From Taibaiella lutea (lineage in GTDB: Bacteria > Bacteroidota > Bacteroidia > Chitinophagales > Chitinophagaceae), in contig NZ_VWSH01000004.1 in assembly GCF_008629695.1 (NCBI RefSeq), positions 558,001-622,000 of the forward strand: a stretch of 64,000 bases of DNA. Direction: 5' to 3'. The translations under genes were made by a program, and so were the position numbers. Numbering within the stretch: the first letter of the stretch is position 1; each line of letters begins with the position of its first letter. The notes beneath the pieces were generated by a model. The model made no database searches. It had not been told where the DNA came from and saw only the letters and a list, made by a program, of their open reading frames with translations. This document shows positions 49,002 to 58,745 of the stretch, piece after piece.

Positions 49002-49009
49002 CAAATTTA
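49002..49009 (-). promoter_or_regulatory. Promoter -7 element of the two-component operon
   Basis: Minus strand TAAATTTG, about 26 bp upstream of the response regulator ATG at 48975. Confidence 0.5.
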
Positions 49010-49167
49010 AGGTCATTTTTATGAATATCATAGATATTTATCAACAGCATAAAGCCATAACAGCAAACGCACAGCGCAAAAGACATCTAACCTTTTTTTT
49101 TCTGTACTTCAAATGCTTTCCAAATAAATTTTTATTGATTAAATGATGTTTTAGTACAAATAGACTC

Positions 49168-49175
49168 TATTTTTG
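49168..49175 (+). promoter_or_regulatory. Promoter -7 element of the M16 protease gene
   Basis: TATTTTTG, 24 bp upstream of the ATG at 49200, which supports that start rather than the in-frame one at 49173 that overlaps the element. Confidence 0.5.
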
Positions 49176-49199
49176 GAACCTCAACACAAATTCATACAT

Positions 49200-52136
49200 A
49201 TGAAATTAGTAAAAATTATTTCCCTGGCAGCGCTTATGACAATGGGCATAAGCTATGGAACTTTTGCACAAAACAAGATAGAATGGAAGCAGGCTACGTC
49301 CGGCGGCTATACCTATAAGTACGTTGCTGATGACCCTACACAGGCGCGTTTTTATACTTTGAAAAACGGGTTGACCGTTATTCTGAGTCCTTCTAAAAAA
49401 GAACCGAGAATACAGACTTATATTGCGGTAAAAGCAGGCAGCAAAACAGATCCGTCCACACATACGGGCCTTGCACACTATCTGGAGCATTTGCTTTTTA
49501 AAGGTACCGATGCTTTTGGTTCTTTAGACTGGAGCAAGGAAAAACCAATCTTAGACCAGATTGATGCGTTGTATGAGCAATACAATACTACCACCGATGA
49601 AACGAAGCGTAAGTCAATTTATAAAACTATCGACAGCGTTTCGGGCGAAGCTGCAAAATATGCCATTGCCAACGAGTATGATAAAATGATGGGTGCGATG
49701 GGTGCTAAAGGCACCAATGCTTTTACATCGTTTGAGCAAACGGTTTATACCGAAGATGTGCCAAGCAATGCATTGAACAAATACCTTGCGGTACAGTCTG
49801 AACGTTTCCGTGCACCTGTTTTACGCTTGTTCCATACAGAACTGGAAGCGGTTTATGAAGAAAAAAACCGTGGTCTTGATAATGATGGAAGAAAAGTAAT
49901 TGAGAAAATGTTTGAAACGCTTTTTCCTAATAACAATTATGGTAAGCAAACAACTATTGGTACAGTACAGGATTTGAAGAATCCATCTCTACTTGAAATC
50001 AGGAAATATTTCAACACGTATTATGTGCCTAATAATATGGGCATCATTATGGCAGGCGATTTCAATCCGGATGAGGTTATTAAAGAAATAGACAAGGATT
50101 TTGCCTTTATGCAACAGAAAGCTATTCCACCTTATACTTTTGAGCCTGAAAAGCCAATAGCAAATCCTATTATTAAAGAAGTTACCGGGCCGACTCCTGA
50201 AAGTATTATGCTTGGGTTCCGCTTTCTGGGCGCATCTTCAAAAGACGCACAGATGTTGGAATTAGTAGGCAATATACTTACCAACGGTTCTGCGGGTATC
50301 ATTGACCTGAATCTTGTCAAGAAACAAAAACTATTGGGTGCGGGTGCTTTCCCTTATGTGTTGAAAGATTACAGCACTTTATTATTACAAGGTAACCCTA
50401 CGGACGGACAATCATTGGATGATGTGAAGAATCTTTTATTGGGTGAACTGGAAAATCTTAAAAAAGGTAATTTCCCTGATGACCTTATTTCTTCTATTGT
50501 AAATAATGAAAGAAAAAGAATCATTGAAGAAAATGAAAATTACGGAAGCCGCGCCAGCAACCTGATGAGCAACTTTACGGACGAAACGGACTGGAAAGAC
50601 AAAGTAGCTTATGTAAATGATTTAAGTAAAATAACAAAAGCTGATATTGTTGCCTTTGCCAATAAATATCTTGGCAATAATTATGTAGCCGTTTACAAAC
50701 GTCAGGGTGAGGATAAAAATATCGTAAAAGTAGACAAACCTACTATTACACCTGTTTCTGTAAACCGTGAGGCGCAATCTGACTTCCTGAAAAAGGTGAA
50801 TGCAATGCCTGAAAATAAGATAGATCCGGTTTGGGTGGATTATAAAAAAGACATTCAACGTGGCAAAAGCGGTTCTTATGATGTATTGGCTGTTCAAAAT
50901 AAAGACAATGCATTGTTCCGTTTGTATTATCAATATGAAACAGGAAGCTGGGCAAATAAATACCTGCCTGTTGCGGTGAATTATCTGGAATATTTAGGTA
51001 CACAAAATAAAACTGCCGAACAGTTCAGTACTGATTTTTACAAGATTGCAAGCACCTGGAATATTACGGCAAGCGGCGAAAGCACAACCATAAGCATTGA
51101 CGGACTTCAGGATAATTTCAACAAAGCAGTAAGCTTGTTTCAGGATCTTTTGCAAAACTGCAAGGTAGATCAGGATGCATTGGCAGCCTATAAGCTGAGC
51201 ATGAAAAAATCGCGTGTGAACAAAAAGCTGAACAAAGGCGCTATCATGTCGGGCTTGCGCAACTATGCTATTTACGGTCCGCAAAATCCGTTCAATAATG
51301 AATTGACAGATGCTGAACTGGATGCTTTGACTGCCGATCAGTTAGTAACTATCCTGCACGACCTTGCCAATTTCCAACATCGTATTCTGTATTACGGACC
51401 AAAAACGGCTTCCGAAATCGGAACACAATTACTCGCGGTTCATAAAGCGCCTGCAAGCTTCAAGCCATTGCCTGTTGCCAAGAAATTTGATCAGTTGACA
51501 CAGGATAAAAACAAGGTATTGTTTGCAAATTATGATATGGTACAGGCAGAAGTTTTCTGGGTGCGTAATGCAGATAATTATAATGCTACAGAACAACCAA
51601 CCATTTCTATGTTCAACGAATATTTCGGCGGTGGCATGGGTTCTATCGTATTCCAGACTATCCGTGAATCAAAAGCATTGGCCTACTCTACCTATGCAAA
51701 TTTCAGTCTGGCAAGCCGTAAGGAATACCGCAACAGCGCTATGGCTTATGTCGGTACGCAGGCAGACAAATTCAACGAAGCAGTTGGCGGCATGAATGAA
51801 TTGCTGAATGAATTACCTGAATCTCAAAAAGCCTTGGATAATGCCAAAGAAGGTTTACGTAAATCATTGGCAACAGACCGTATTACACAAGACGGCATTT
51901 TGTTCAGCTATATCAGTGCAGAGCGTATGGGCCGTGATTATGACATTCGTAAGAGTACGTATGACGCAACACCTAATTTCACTTTTGCAGATTTAAAAAC
52001 TTTCCATGGTAAAGAGTTGAGCAATAAACCATATACTTATTGCATCGTAGCCAACCAGGATAAATTGAAAGAAGAGGACATGAAAAAATTAGGCGATTTT
52101 AAAAAGCTTACATTGGAAGAAATCTTCGGATACTAA
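49200..52136 (+). CDS. M16 family metallopeptidase, exported
   Basis: 978 residues with a signal peptide (MKLVKIISLAALMTMGISYG then TFAQ). The catalytic half carries the inverted zinc motif HYLEH (near residues 93-97, in GLAHYLEHLLFKGT), with the downstream glutamate in ELEAVYEEKNRGLD. A second M16 half (about residue 520 onward) lacks the motif, as in the two-domain pitrilysin/PqqL-type proteins. It is predicted periplasmic and would degrade short peptides. Length is complete; a strong terminator follows. Confidence 0.93.
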   Translation: MKLVKIISLAALMTMGISYGTFAQNKIEWKQATSGGYTYKYVADDPTQARFYTLKNGLTVILSPSKKEPRIQTYIAVKAGSKTDPSTHTGLAHYLEHLLFKGTDAFGSLDWSKEKPILDQIDALYEQYNTTTDETKRKSIYKTIDSVSGEAAKYAIANEYDKMMGAMGAKGTNAFTSFEQTVYTEDVPSNALNKYLAVQSERFRAPVLRLFHTELEAVYEEKNRGLDNDGRKVIEKMFETLFPNNNYGKQTTIGTVQDLKNPSLLEIRKYFNTYYVPNNMGIIMAGDFNPDEVIKEIDKDFAFMQQKAIPPYTFEPEKPIANPIIKEVTGPTPESIMLGFRFLGASSKDAQMLELVGNILTNGSAGIIDLNLVKKQKLLGAGAFPYVLKDYSTLLLQGNPTDGQSLDDVKNLLLGELENLKKGNFPDDLISSIVNNERKRIIEENENYGSRASNLMSNFTDETDWKDKVAYVNDLSKITKADIVAFANKYLGNNYVAVYKRQGEDKNIVKVDKPTITPVSVNREAQSDFLKKVNAMPENKIDPVWVDYKKDIQRGKSGSYDVLAVQNKDNALFRLYYQYETGSWANKYLPVAVNYLEYLGTQNKTAEQFSTDFYKIASTWNITASGESTTISIDGLQDNFNKAVSLFQDLLQNCKVDQDALAAYKLSMKKSRVNKKLNKGAIMSGLRNYAIYGPQNPFNNELTDAELDALTADQLVTILHDLANFQHRILYYGPKTASEIGTQLLAVHKAPASFKPLPVAKKFDQLTQDKNKVLFANYDMVQAEVFWVRNADNYNATEQPTISMFNEYFGGGMGSIVFQTIRESKALAYSTYANFSLASRKEYRNSAMAYVGTQADKFNEAVGGMNELLNELPESQKALDNAKEGLRKSLATDRITQDGILFSYISAERMGRDYDIRKSTYDATPNFTFADLKTFHGKELSNKPYTYCIVANQDKLKEEDMKKLGDFKKLTLEEIFGY

Positions 52137-52155
52137 TTATTAAAAGAACATGAGG

Positions 52156-52185
52156 AAGGCGGCACTTAACGGTGCCGCCTTTTTA
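52156..52185 (+). terminator. Rho-independent terminator after the M16 gene
   Basis: AAGGCGGCAC (52156-52165) pairs with GTGCCGCCTT (52172-52181), followed by TTTT. Confidence 0.9.
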
Positions 52186-52296
52186 TTAAAAGAAAATTGC
52201 CGGATCTATAAGTTGGTTTCAAACAAATTCCGGCAAAATGTGTTTATAGAGCAGGAACCTCATTGACTAACCAAAAGCATTTAGAAAATCAAAAAG

Positions 52297-52590
52297 ATGA
52301 ATTACATATTAGAAGTTTATTCGGATGGATTGTTTATACCCATTACAGGAACTGCGGTTGTTGAAACCAATAATACGGTTATTTTAGAATTCGGTATTGA
52401 CGACCATTTTAATAATCCTGAATGGATGACACAAAACGTATATAAAATTGAAAGTGAGCCTTATAAAGAAGCAGGCCTTGCGAATAATGTGGAAAATATC
52501 AAAGTGAACACATTCCTTTTTGATGCCCAAAGAGATATTATGACTCATTTAGATCAAAACGGCTTTTTACCTGTACAACATTCTGCTTAG
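52297..52590 (+). CDS. Hypothetical protein, 97 residues
   Basis: Starts MNYILEVYSDGLFIPITGTA. It is acidic, beta-rich in its first half (VVETNNTVILEFGIDDHF) and has no signal peptide or membrane segment, so it is probably cytosolic. No family is recognised. It is monocistronic and followed by a clear terminator, which supports it being a real gene. Confidence 0.6.
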   Translation: MNYILEVYSDGLFIPITGTAVVETNNTVILEFGIDDHFNNPEWMTQNVYKIESEPYKEAGLANNVENIKVNTFLFDAQRDIMTHLDQNGFLPVQHSA

Positions 52591-52610
52591 AATGTCTATT
52601 TGTTTGTTTA

Positions 52611-52643
52611 AAAAGCGTCAATGATATACATTGACGCTTTTTT
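52611..52643 (+). terminator. Rho-independent terminator
   Basis: AAAAGCGTCAATG pairs with CATTGACGCTTTT around ATATA, followed by more T residues. Confidence 0.9.
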
Positions 52644-52752
52644 CGTGAAACGCAAAAAATAACTCATTATTCTTTAAACGCATGTGATAATTAGAAGTAA
52701 TTTGATAGGTTGACATTAAAATAGTTACGTAGGGAGCAGCGAAATGCAAAAA

Positions 52753-52760
52753 TATATTTG
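52753..52760 (+). promoter_or_regulatory. Promoter -7 element of the gliding-type surface protein gene
   Basis: TATATTTG, 30 bp upstream of the ATG at 52791. Confidence 0.45.
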
Positions 52761-52790
52761 TAATTTTCCATATCCGCAATAAACCCAATA

Positions 52791-54839
52791 ATGAAACCAA
52801 TCTTTTACGTTCTTATTTTTCTTTTAAGCAGCTGCTTTCCCACTCTTACAATGGCGCAAGGCGAAAATAACCAATGGTGTTTCGGCCAGCGTTACGGATT
52901 TAATTTTAATACTAACCCGCCTTCTTTCTTCCAAACAAATATGAGGGTATTTGAAGGCAGTGCCAGCATTTGCGACAATGCGGGCAATCTTTTGTTTTAC
53001 AGCTCCGGTGCTTATAACTGGGACAGGAATGGTAATTTAATGCCAAACGGACAAGGCCTGAGCGGTAACGGACCTGTTGCACCGAGTGTATGGCCGGGAA
53101 ATCTTGGTTCCAGCTCCAAAGGTGTTGCTATCGTCCCCAATCCGGCCAACAGTAACCAATATTATATTATCACTACAGATGCAATAGAAGACCAGATGTA
53201 TGATGCTTATTATTCGGTTATTGACATGACTTTAAACGGAGGGTTAGGTGATGTAATTCCTACGCAGAAAAATATATTGCTGACAACAGATATCAGTGAA
53301 GGTGTTGTTATGACCACTGCTTCAGATTGCCTGGGCTATTGGGCCATATTACATAGCAGATTCGGTTTCGAATACCGCGCTTTCAAGATAGACAATAACG
53401 GTATTTCAACCACTCCTGTTATTTCAAACGGGTTGGTAGGAAACACTACTACCTGGGTTTATGGTTACTTACAATTCAATACGGATGGTACGCAGCTTGC
53501 AAGAAGCAGTGACGAAATTGAACTATCGTACTTTAATAAAGCAACAGGTGTTCTTTCTTCCTTCTTTACGATTCAGGCTGCCCAATCGTCAGGCGGGCTT
53601 GTAGAATTCTCTCCTGACAATACGAAGTTGTACCTTTCCAGTTATCAAGGATTAATACAGTTTAATCTTGGATTATTGCCAAATACAGCCGCCGTGCAGA
53701 GTACGCAATTACTGTTAGACACGGCGCATCTCACTGCTATACGCCTGGGACCCGATAATAAAATTTACCTTTCGGCTTTCAACTCTAATTATCTTGATGT
53801 CATTAATAGCCCTAACACACTTGGAGCCGGTTGTCAGTTTGTAAGTAATGTGTATCAGCTTCCTGCTTACACTTCACCTCAGGTCTTTTTCGTATCTGAA
53901 TTTGGAAATAAAGTATTCGTCAACATTTCTGCTGATACTTTTGTGCAAACAGTTCTGGATACAACACTATGTTTTGAAGAAAGCCTGACTTTACATGCAC
54001 CTGATAATTACCAGAATTACCTTTGGTTTTCCAATGCTACAACACCTGAAGTAGCGGTCAGCCAGGATGGCGCTTATTGGTTACATGGCTATAATAGCTG
54101 CAATCTTTATATTGATAGTTTCAAAGTTCATTTTATCAATTTCGATTTAAACCTCGGAGCGGATACCAATATTTGCGAAGGCACAGAAATCACACTGGAT
54201 GCAACAACACCCGGCGCTATTTACAGATGGCAGGATAACAGCATTTTGCCAACATACACTGCAGCAGACGCTGGAATGTATAAGGTGAATGTTACAGTCG
54301 GAAAATGCAGTAAATCGGACAGTATTCTTGTGAATATAATGGATCCTTTTGTAAATATTGTTGAAACCGATACTACCATTTGCAAAAATCAACCATTCAT
54401 GCTGCACGGAACTGCATATCCTGAAAGTAATTATTCATGGAATGTTGGCGGAATTTCAGAGAATATTTCCGCCAACAATGAAGGGACTTATATTTTGACA
54501 GCTTCCAATGTATGTGGCGACTTTATAGATTCAGTTAATATTAAGACGATGGATTGTTCCTGCAATATATTTATGCCAAATGCTTTTTCACCGAATGGTG
54601 ATGACAAAAACGAAGTACTGAAAGCGAAACTTAATTGTCCCGGCATGACGGCTTTTACATTAAAGATATTTAACCGCTTCGGGCAATGTGTTTTTCAAAG
54701 CAATGACCTGAATGATGGCTGGGACGGGCATTACAACAGCGGTCAAGCAGATGTCGGCACCTATTTCTACTATGCTCAGTACAAGGATGTTTCAGGTACG
54801 TTGGTAAAGAAAAAAGGTGATGTTGTATTAATCAGATAA
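52791..54839 (+). CDS. Surface protein with gliding-motility (T9SS type B) C-terminal domain
   Basis: 682 residues. Signal peptide ends near LTMAQ (residue 23). Residues 25-380 resemble a WD40/PQQ-like beta-propeller (NQWCFGQRYGFNFNTNPPSF; VVEFSPDNTKLYLSSYQG-type blades). Two PKD/Ig-like domains follow (DTTLCFEESLTLHAPDNYQN; DTNICEGTEITLDATTPGA). The C-terminal segment IFMPNAFSPNGDDKNEVLK with KIFNRFGQCVFQSNDLNDG and WDGHYNSGQADVGTYFY is the gliding-motility-associated sorting domain. Such proteins are displayed on the surface and are not lipid-anchored. Confidence 0.92.
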   Translation: MKPIFYVLIFLLSSCFPTLTMAQGENNQWCFGQRYGFNFNTNPPSFFQTNMRVFEGSASICDNAGNLLFYSSGAYNWDRNGNLMPNGQGLSGNGPVAPSVWPGNLGSSSKGVAIVPNPANSNQYYIITTDAIEDQMYDAYYSVIDMTLNGGLGDVIPTQKNILLTTDISEGVVMTTASDCLGYWAILHSRFGFEYRAFKIDNNGISTTPVISNGLVGNTTTWVYGYLQFNTDGTQLARSSDEIELSYFNKATGVLSSFFTIQAAQSSGGLVEFSPDNTKLYLSSYQGLIQFNLGLLPNTAAVQSTQLLLDTAHLTAIRLGPDNKIYLSAFNSNYLDVINSPNTLGAGCQFVSNVYQLPAYTSPQVFFVSEFGNKVFVNISADTFVQTVLDTTLCFEESLTLHAPDNYQNYLWFSNATTPEVAVSQDGAYWLHGYNSCNLYIDSFKVHFINFDLNLGADTNICEGTEITLDATTPGAIYRWQDNSILPTYTAADAGMYKVNVTVGKCSKSDSILVNIMDPFVNIVETDTTICKNQPFMLHGTAYPESNYSWNVGGISENISANNEGTYILTASNVCGDFIDSVNIKTMDCSCNIFMPNAFSPNGDDKNEVLKAKLNCPGMTAFTLKIFNRFGQCVFQSNDLNDGWDGHYNSGQADVGTYFYYAQYKDVSGTLVKKKGDVVLIR

Positions 54840-54855
54840 AATCAGAGAAACATAC

Positions 54856-54893
54856 AATAACAAGGCCTGCGAAATTTCGCAGGCCTTGTTATT
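54856..54893. terminator. Perfect 38-bp palindrome, bidirectional terminator
   Basis: AATAACAAGGCCTGCGAAA (54856-54874) and TTTCGCAGGCCTTGTTATT (54875-54893) are exact complements, lying between convergent genes. Confidence 0.88.
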
Positions 54894-54907
54894 TGTAAAA
54901 TAAAAAA

Positions 54908-55744
54908 TCAATTTTCCGAAAACAAATCGGGTCCGTCCCCACGCTTCTCTTCTTTGTTATTAATTTCATCCTCAATATTGAAATCGATATCTTCCTGGCG
55001 ATTATCGTTCCATTCCAATATAAAATTGTTGCGCCCCATGCCCACCAATAAGGTCAGGTATTTTTGCTGCACCAGTTCCAGCATGGCGAGGAATGTAAAA
55101 ATAGCGTGAATTCTGTTTTCACAAATGGTATAAATTGCCTCGAAAGAAGCCTTACGCTTTTCTTTCATTTCCTCAAGCAAGTATAAACGTTGCCCTTCCT
55201 GCGAATAATTATATTTCACCACAACGTGTTGCGGCTTCTCATTTCTTTCCTTAAAGCGTTTCATCACTTTTTCGAAAGTATTCATGAGCTTATAAACAGA
55301 AACGGTCTGTACCTCTGTTCCTTCCGCATATACATGGCCCAACTCTTCAAGTTCTTTACGGATATTGCCACGTTTGGCCTGCAATAATCTTTCCGCTTCC
55401 ATCATGGCCATGCTTGCTGCCGCTTCCTTAAATCTTTTATATTCCAATATTTTGTCCACCAGTTCATGCCTCGGGTCTATCTCATTGCCTTGGGCATCCA
55501 GCTCCTTACGAGGCAGCAACATGCGCGATTTGATACGCATCAAAGTAGAAATAAACAGGATGAATTCACTTGCAAGCTCAATATTCAGGCTTTCGAGATG
55601 GTGTATATAATCCAGAAAATCTTTGGTAAGCGTATGAATGGGAATATTATAAATATCCAGCTCGTCACGTTCAATGAAGAACAATAACAAGTCGAAAGGA
55701 CCCTCAAACTGCGGCAATTTTATCTGATAACCTGCATGCGCCAT
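54908..55744 (-). CDS. scpA: Segregation and condensation protein A
   Basis: A 278-residue kleisin that bridges SMC heads with ScpB. The N-terminal part YQIKLPQFEGPFDLLLFFIE (residues 6-25) is the hallmark, followed by RDELDIYNIPIHTLTKDFLD and the helical LESLNIELASEFILFISTLM. The C-terminal winged helix (FEAIYTICENRIHAIFTFLA then MLELVQQK) matches. Length is normal. No scpB or smc in the window. It is monocistronic. Confidence 0.95.
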   Translation of the reverse strand: MAHAGYQIKLPQFEGPFDLLLFFIERDELDIYNIPIHTLTKDFLDYIHHLESLNIELASEFILFISTLMRIKSRMLLPRKELDAQGNEIDPRHELVDKILEYKRFKEAAASMAMMEAERLLQAKRGNIRKELEELGHVYAEGTEVQTVSVYKLMNTFEKVMKRFKERNEKPQHVVVKYNYSQEGQRLYLLEEMKEKRKASFEAIYTICENRIHAIFTFLAMLELVQQKYLTLLVGMGRNNFILEWNDNRQEDIDFNIEDEINNKEEKRGDGPDLFSEN

Positions 55745-55918
55745 AATCTATAATATCATTTACCATTAAAGTGCAACAAAGCCGCGAAGTCTCTATAAGG
55801 GCGATTTTTTTAGGAGATATCTCCTTTTCGCTTCGCTCCGGTCGATATGGCGGCTATTGACTCTTTATCGGGGCTGCCAAAATACAATAATTTCTTTAAA
55901 CAGGATTGATGTAAAACT

Positions 55919-56926
55919 TTAGAATTTATAATTAAAGCCAAAACTCATGAATTGCTTCAACTGCCACCAGCCTAAGCCATTAATAGGTTCTTTTTTAACG
56001 GAGCCATCTTCAAAATCCTTCTCAAAAGGAACATCATTATCATAAATAGCCACCAAACCAATGTTTAAGGAGAAAAACTTATAAAATTTGAATGAAATAG
56101 CATTGTCTATCAGCACATCAACATTACCGGGATTGTCTTTTTTTACAATATCAGTTCCTACTTTCTTGTCTTTGGCTAAATAATTGGTGTACAAATCCAA
56201 ACGGCCGCGATAAGAAATATTCTTGGTAAAATCTTTGATATAACGCCCTGAAAAATAAGCGCCCAACTCAAAGCGAAAAGTTTTACCATATTCAACGCCA
56301 TACATACCTGCCGAATCCTGCAAGGTATAATAATCACTTACAAAAGTAAGGCGTGAAGCTGCGGGAGACAAAAACAAAGTAAGATTGCTTCCTTTTCTGT
56401 ATTCTATACCAGGAGCAATGGTAATGTATAAAGGAGAAAGAAAATTAGAAGTTGAAAATGTATCCCAGGCGGGTGCATCATAATTATAACCTTTACTGAA
56501 CTGTGTCTTGGCATTTAACAAGCCTGTAAAATACAAATCGCTTGTTTTGCTGAGCCTGTATCCGTATTTGGAAGTAAAGTCAATGCGGTCGTCGGTTTTG
56601 CGGGGTATGAAATTATTGGAATAGGCATAGAACAAACCATAAGCCGCATCAAATGTATTACTCCATACAGAGCGGTTGTAATATCTGGTCAGGTTACCAT
56701 TAAACAAGCCGTTTACTGTTAACGAAGCCAATTCACCACCTGCTGCCCAGTTATGTAATATACCCTGATTAATGCCCATTGTCAATGCTCCTGAATAAAT
56801 CCAGGCAATCGTGTCCATATTTTTTGTTTCTGTATATCTTTTTGCCATTTCATCATAACTAAGATTTTGTGCATTTACATATAATCCTGTTATTAGTAGC
56901 GCTGAAAGAAGTAAGGCTTTTCTCAT
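55919..56926 (-). CDS. DUF3078 outer-membrane protein
   Basis: 335 residues with a signal peptide (ending LYVNA). The sequence has alternating aromatic beta-strands (SNTFDAAYGLFYAYSNNFIP, FRFELGAYFSGRYIKDFTKN) and ends in GFNYKF with a C-terminal Phe, the pattern of a Bacteroidota outer-membrane barrel. WIYSGALTMGINQGILHNWA near residue 42 is the DUF3078 start. Function unknown. It lies 79 bp downstream of gldB on the same strand. Confidence 0.88.
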   Translation of the reverse strand: MRKALLLSALLITGLYVNAQNLSYDEMAKRYTETKNMDTIAWIYSGALTMGINQGILHNWAAGGELASLTVNGLFNGNLTRYYNRSVWSNTFDAAYGLFYAYSNNFIPRKTDDRIDFTSKYGYRLSKTSDLYFTGLLNAKTQFSKGYNYDAPAWDTFSTSNFLSPLYITIAPGIEYRKGSNLTLFLSPAASRLTFVSDYYTLQDSAGMYGVEYGKTFRFELGAYFSGRYIKDFTKNISYRGRLDLYTNYLAKDKKVGTDIVKKDNPGNVDVLIDNAISFKFYKFFSLNIGLVAIYDNDVPFEKDFEDGSVKKEPINGLGWWQLKQFMSFGFNYKF

Positions 56927-57005
56927 GTTTTTTCAATTTTCTAATGGTAATAGCAATTATCGTGCCAAAAAAACAAGACCGGCAATTTTCAATCGTAAAA
57001 AAACG

Positions 57006-58037
57006 TTAAGGTTTATACTTTGAGCCATCAAGTATTTTCTGGGCATCTTTTGTTTCCAGCAGTTCATGCATACTTACGGAATTACGTTCCACGTACTTCT
57101 TCACAATCATCCAACCGATATAACTGCCTGTATTTCCCGGGCTTTCAGGCGGCATACCGGCAGAGGAAGGACCATCATTTACGTATCGCAATGTTTTTTG
57201 AAGGTTTTTATCGAACAAAAGATTATTCTGAATAAAGAAATTATAAATCATTGATTCGTTTTTCTTACACCAATCCAATTGTTCTTTGGTGAAGCCGAAT
57301 TTTACTTCCTCATCCAGATATGGTGCAAATTTCTCAAGGAAATAAAGTTCCTTTCCGCGTTGGATGATCAAATCCAGCAAATCTTTATCGTCAGGACTGA
57401 AAGGATATTTATCGCCATAAATCGCTCTTCCCAACCAAATGGGAATATTTACATCTGTAAAGCGGACGGTTGCATAGGCGGGAATACCTATCTGTGCATA
57501 AGGAACAAAATCTCTGCCCAAATAATAGTCCAGCCCTATGCCGACATTCTTGTCGCTTTGTAATTCTGCGGGTATGCCGCTCAGTCCTGAAACAAAATAA
57601 TAGACATGTTCTGGAATATCAAAAGTACTGTCGTAATAAGCCAGGTATTTAAAAGATTTTTTCAGCCATTCATCATATTTCTTTGTATCCGGAAAAGCAA
57701 GGTTCACCGTATCCAACAAACTGCGGTAGTCTTTCTGCAACAGGAAAGAATCCATCATCGGAATGTCCTGTGCATAATTACCATGATAGCCAAATCCTAT
57801 AAGCGAGTCAAGATAGAAATCCGCAAACTCAGGGTATTTTGCTTTGAGTTGTTGCAAACCAGGAGCAATATCTTTCGGATTTAATTTCGAGAAATCTTTA
57901 TAGAATGCATATGACTGATAAGGAATATCGACTTTGGAAACATCGGGGACATCTTTTCCTTCATGTGTGTTACAAGCGGAAAACAGGCATAAAACGCAAC
58001 CGAAAACAATGCTGAAATAGATAAAAAGCTTATTCAT
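57006..58037 (-). CDS. gldB: Gliding motility lipoprotein GldB
   Basis: 343 residues with a lipoprotein signal (SIVFGCVLCLFSAC, Cys22). The mature part is the GldB-type domain: residues 180-260 carry GLDYYLGRDFVPYAQIG and ending IPIWLGRAIYGDKYPF; it looks like a degenerate metalloprotease-like fold. GldB is linked with gliding and T9SS function in this phylum, though many non-gliding members keep it. It is probably co-transcribed with the DUF3078 gene that follows. Confidence 0.88.
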   Translation of the reverse strand: MNKLFIYFSIVFGCVLCLFSACNTHEGKDVPDVSKVDIPYQSYAFYKDFSKLNPKDIAPGLQQLKAKYPEFADFYLDSLIGFGYHGNYAQDIPMMDSFLLQKDYRSLLDTVNLAFPDTKKYDEWLKKSFKYLAYYDSTFDIPEHVYYFVSGLSGIPAELQSDKNVGIGLDYYLGRDFVPYAQIGIPAYATVRFTDVNIPIWLGRAIYGDKYPFSPDDKDLLDLIIQRGKELYFLEKFAPYLDEEVKFGFTKEQLDWCKKNESMIYNFFIQNNLLFDKNLQKTLRYVNDGPSSAGMPPESPGNTGSYIGWMIVKKYVERNSVSMHELLETKDAQKILDGSKYKP

Positions 58038-58135
58038 GTACCAATATGGAAATTTGTGCGAAACTAATTAATTAATGATAAACGCAAGACTTTCAATATG
58101 CTTTTGTACGGCCTTCAGATTATTATTTTTAGAAT

Positions 58136-58143
58136 TATCTTTG
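58136..58143 (+). promoter_or_regulatory. Promoter -7 element of the thioredoxin-fold gene
   Basis: TATCTTTG, matching TAnnTTTG, five bases from the ATG at 58148. Confidence 0.45.
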
Positions 58144-58147
58144 AAGC

Positions 58148-58738
58148 ATGTCACGGATTTTGATTTTAATAATAATGATGACAAGCTTCCAGCATGCACA
58201 TGCACAATTTGTCATGGAAGAAGCCAATCATACGCATGATTATACTTTTCCCAAATCAGACATTTACAATACCATGCGCTGGGTTAAAAAAGATGTTTTG
58301 AGCGGCAAAGAAATTGACTTGTATAATAAACTTGACAGTGGTTTTGTTATTGTGCACGAATACGTAATGATGAACTGCAGGCCTTGCATTACCGGAGGCA
58401 AAGGCTTGCAGAATATAATAACTTCCATGCGCAGGCTCCATCCCGGCCGGGTAAAATACTATCAGACTGTTTATGAAGATGTAACAGATGCAAAGACTAT
58501 GAAAAAATGGGTAACTGAAAATGGTTTTACACCGGATGCAATTTTTATAAAAGGCGCAAAGGAAGTTGACTTCTACGGCGGCATGGGAATGCCGACCATA
58601 TTGGTACTGGGAGGCGGTATGCGCCACAAGGGTTATTACAAAAGATTGGGTTACAGTCCACGCGACAATGGTGTTATTATAAAAGCCATCCGAAGGGCCT
58701 TGTCTTTATCCGTAAATAGGTTTGAAGCTGAAAATTAG
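58148..58738 (+). CDS. Exported thioredoxin-fold protein
   Basis: 196 residues. A short hydrophobic signal (ILILIIMMTSFQHAHA) begins near the start. A CxxC-type site is in VMMNCRPCITGGKGL (near residues 75-89), and the cis-proline loop GMPTILVLGG is near residue 145, so a thioredoxin-like fold is likely although no close family is recognised. A TATCTTTG element ends five bases before the ATG, implying a near-leaderless transcript; an internal ATG at 58175 is the alternative start. It begins an operon with the cytochrome c peroxidase gene. Confidence 0.7.
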   Translation: MSRILILIIMMTSFQHAHAQFVMEEANHTHDYTFPKSDIYNTMRWVKKDVLSGKEIDLYNKLDSGFVIVHEYVMMNCRPCITGGKGLQNIITSMRRLHPGRVKYYQTVYEDVTDAKTMKKWVTENGFTPDAIFIKGAKEVDFYGGMGMPTILVLGGGMRHKGYYKRLGYSPRDNGVIIKAIRRALSLSVNRFEAEN

Positions 58739-58745
58739 TCTGTAT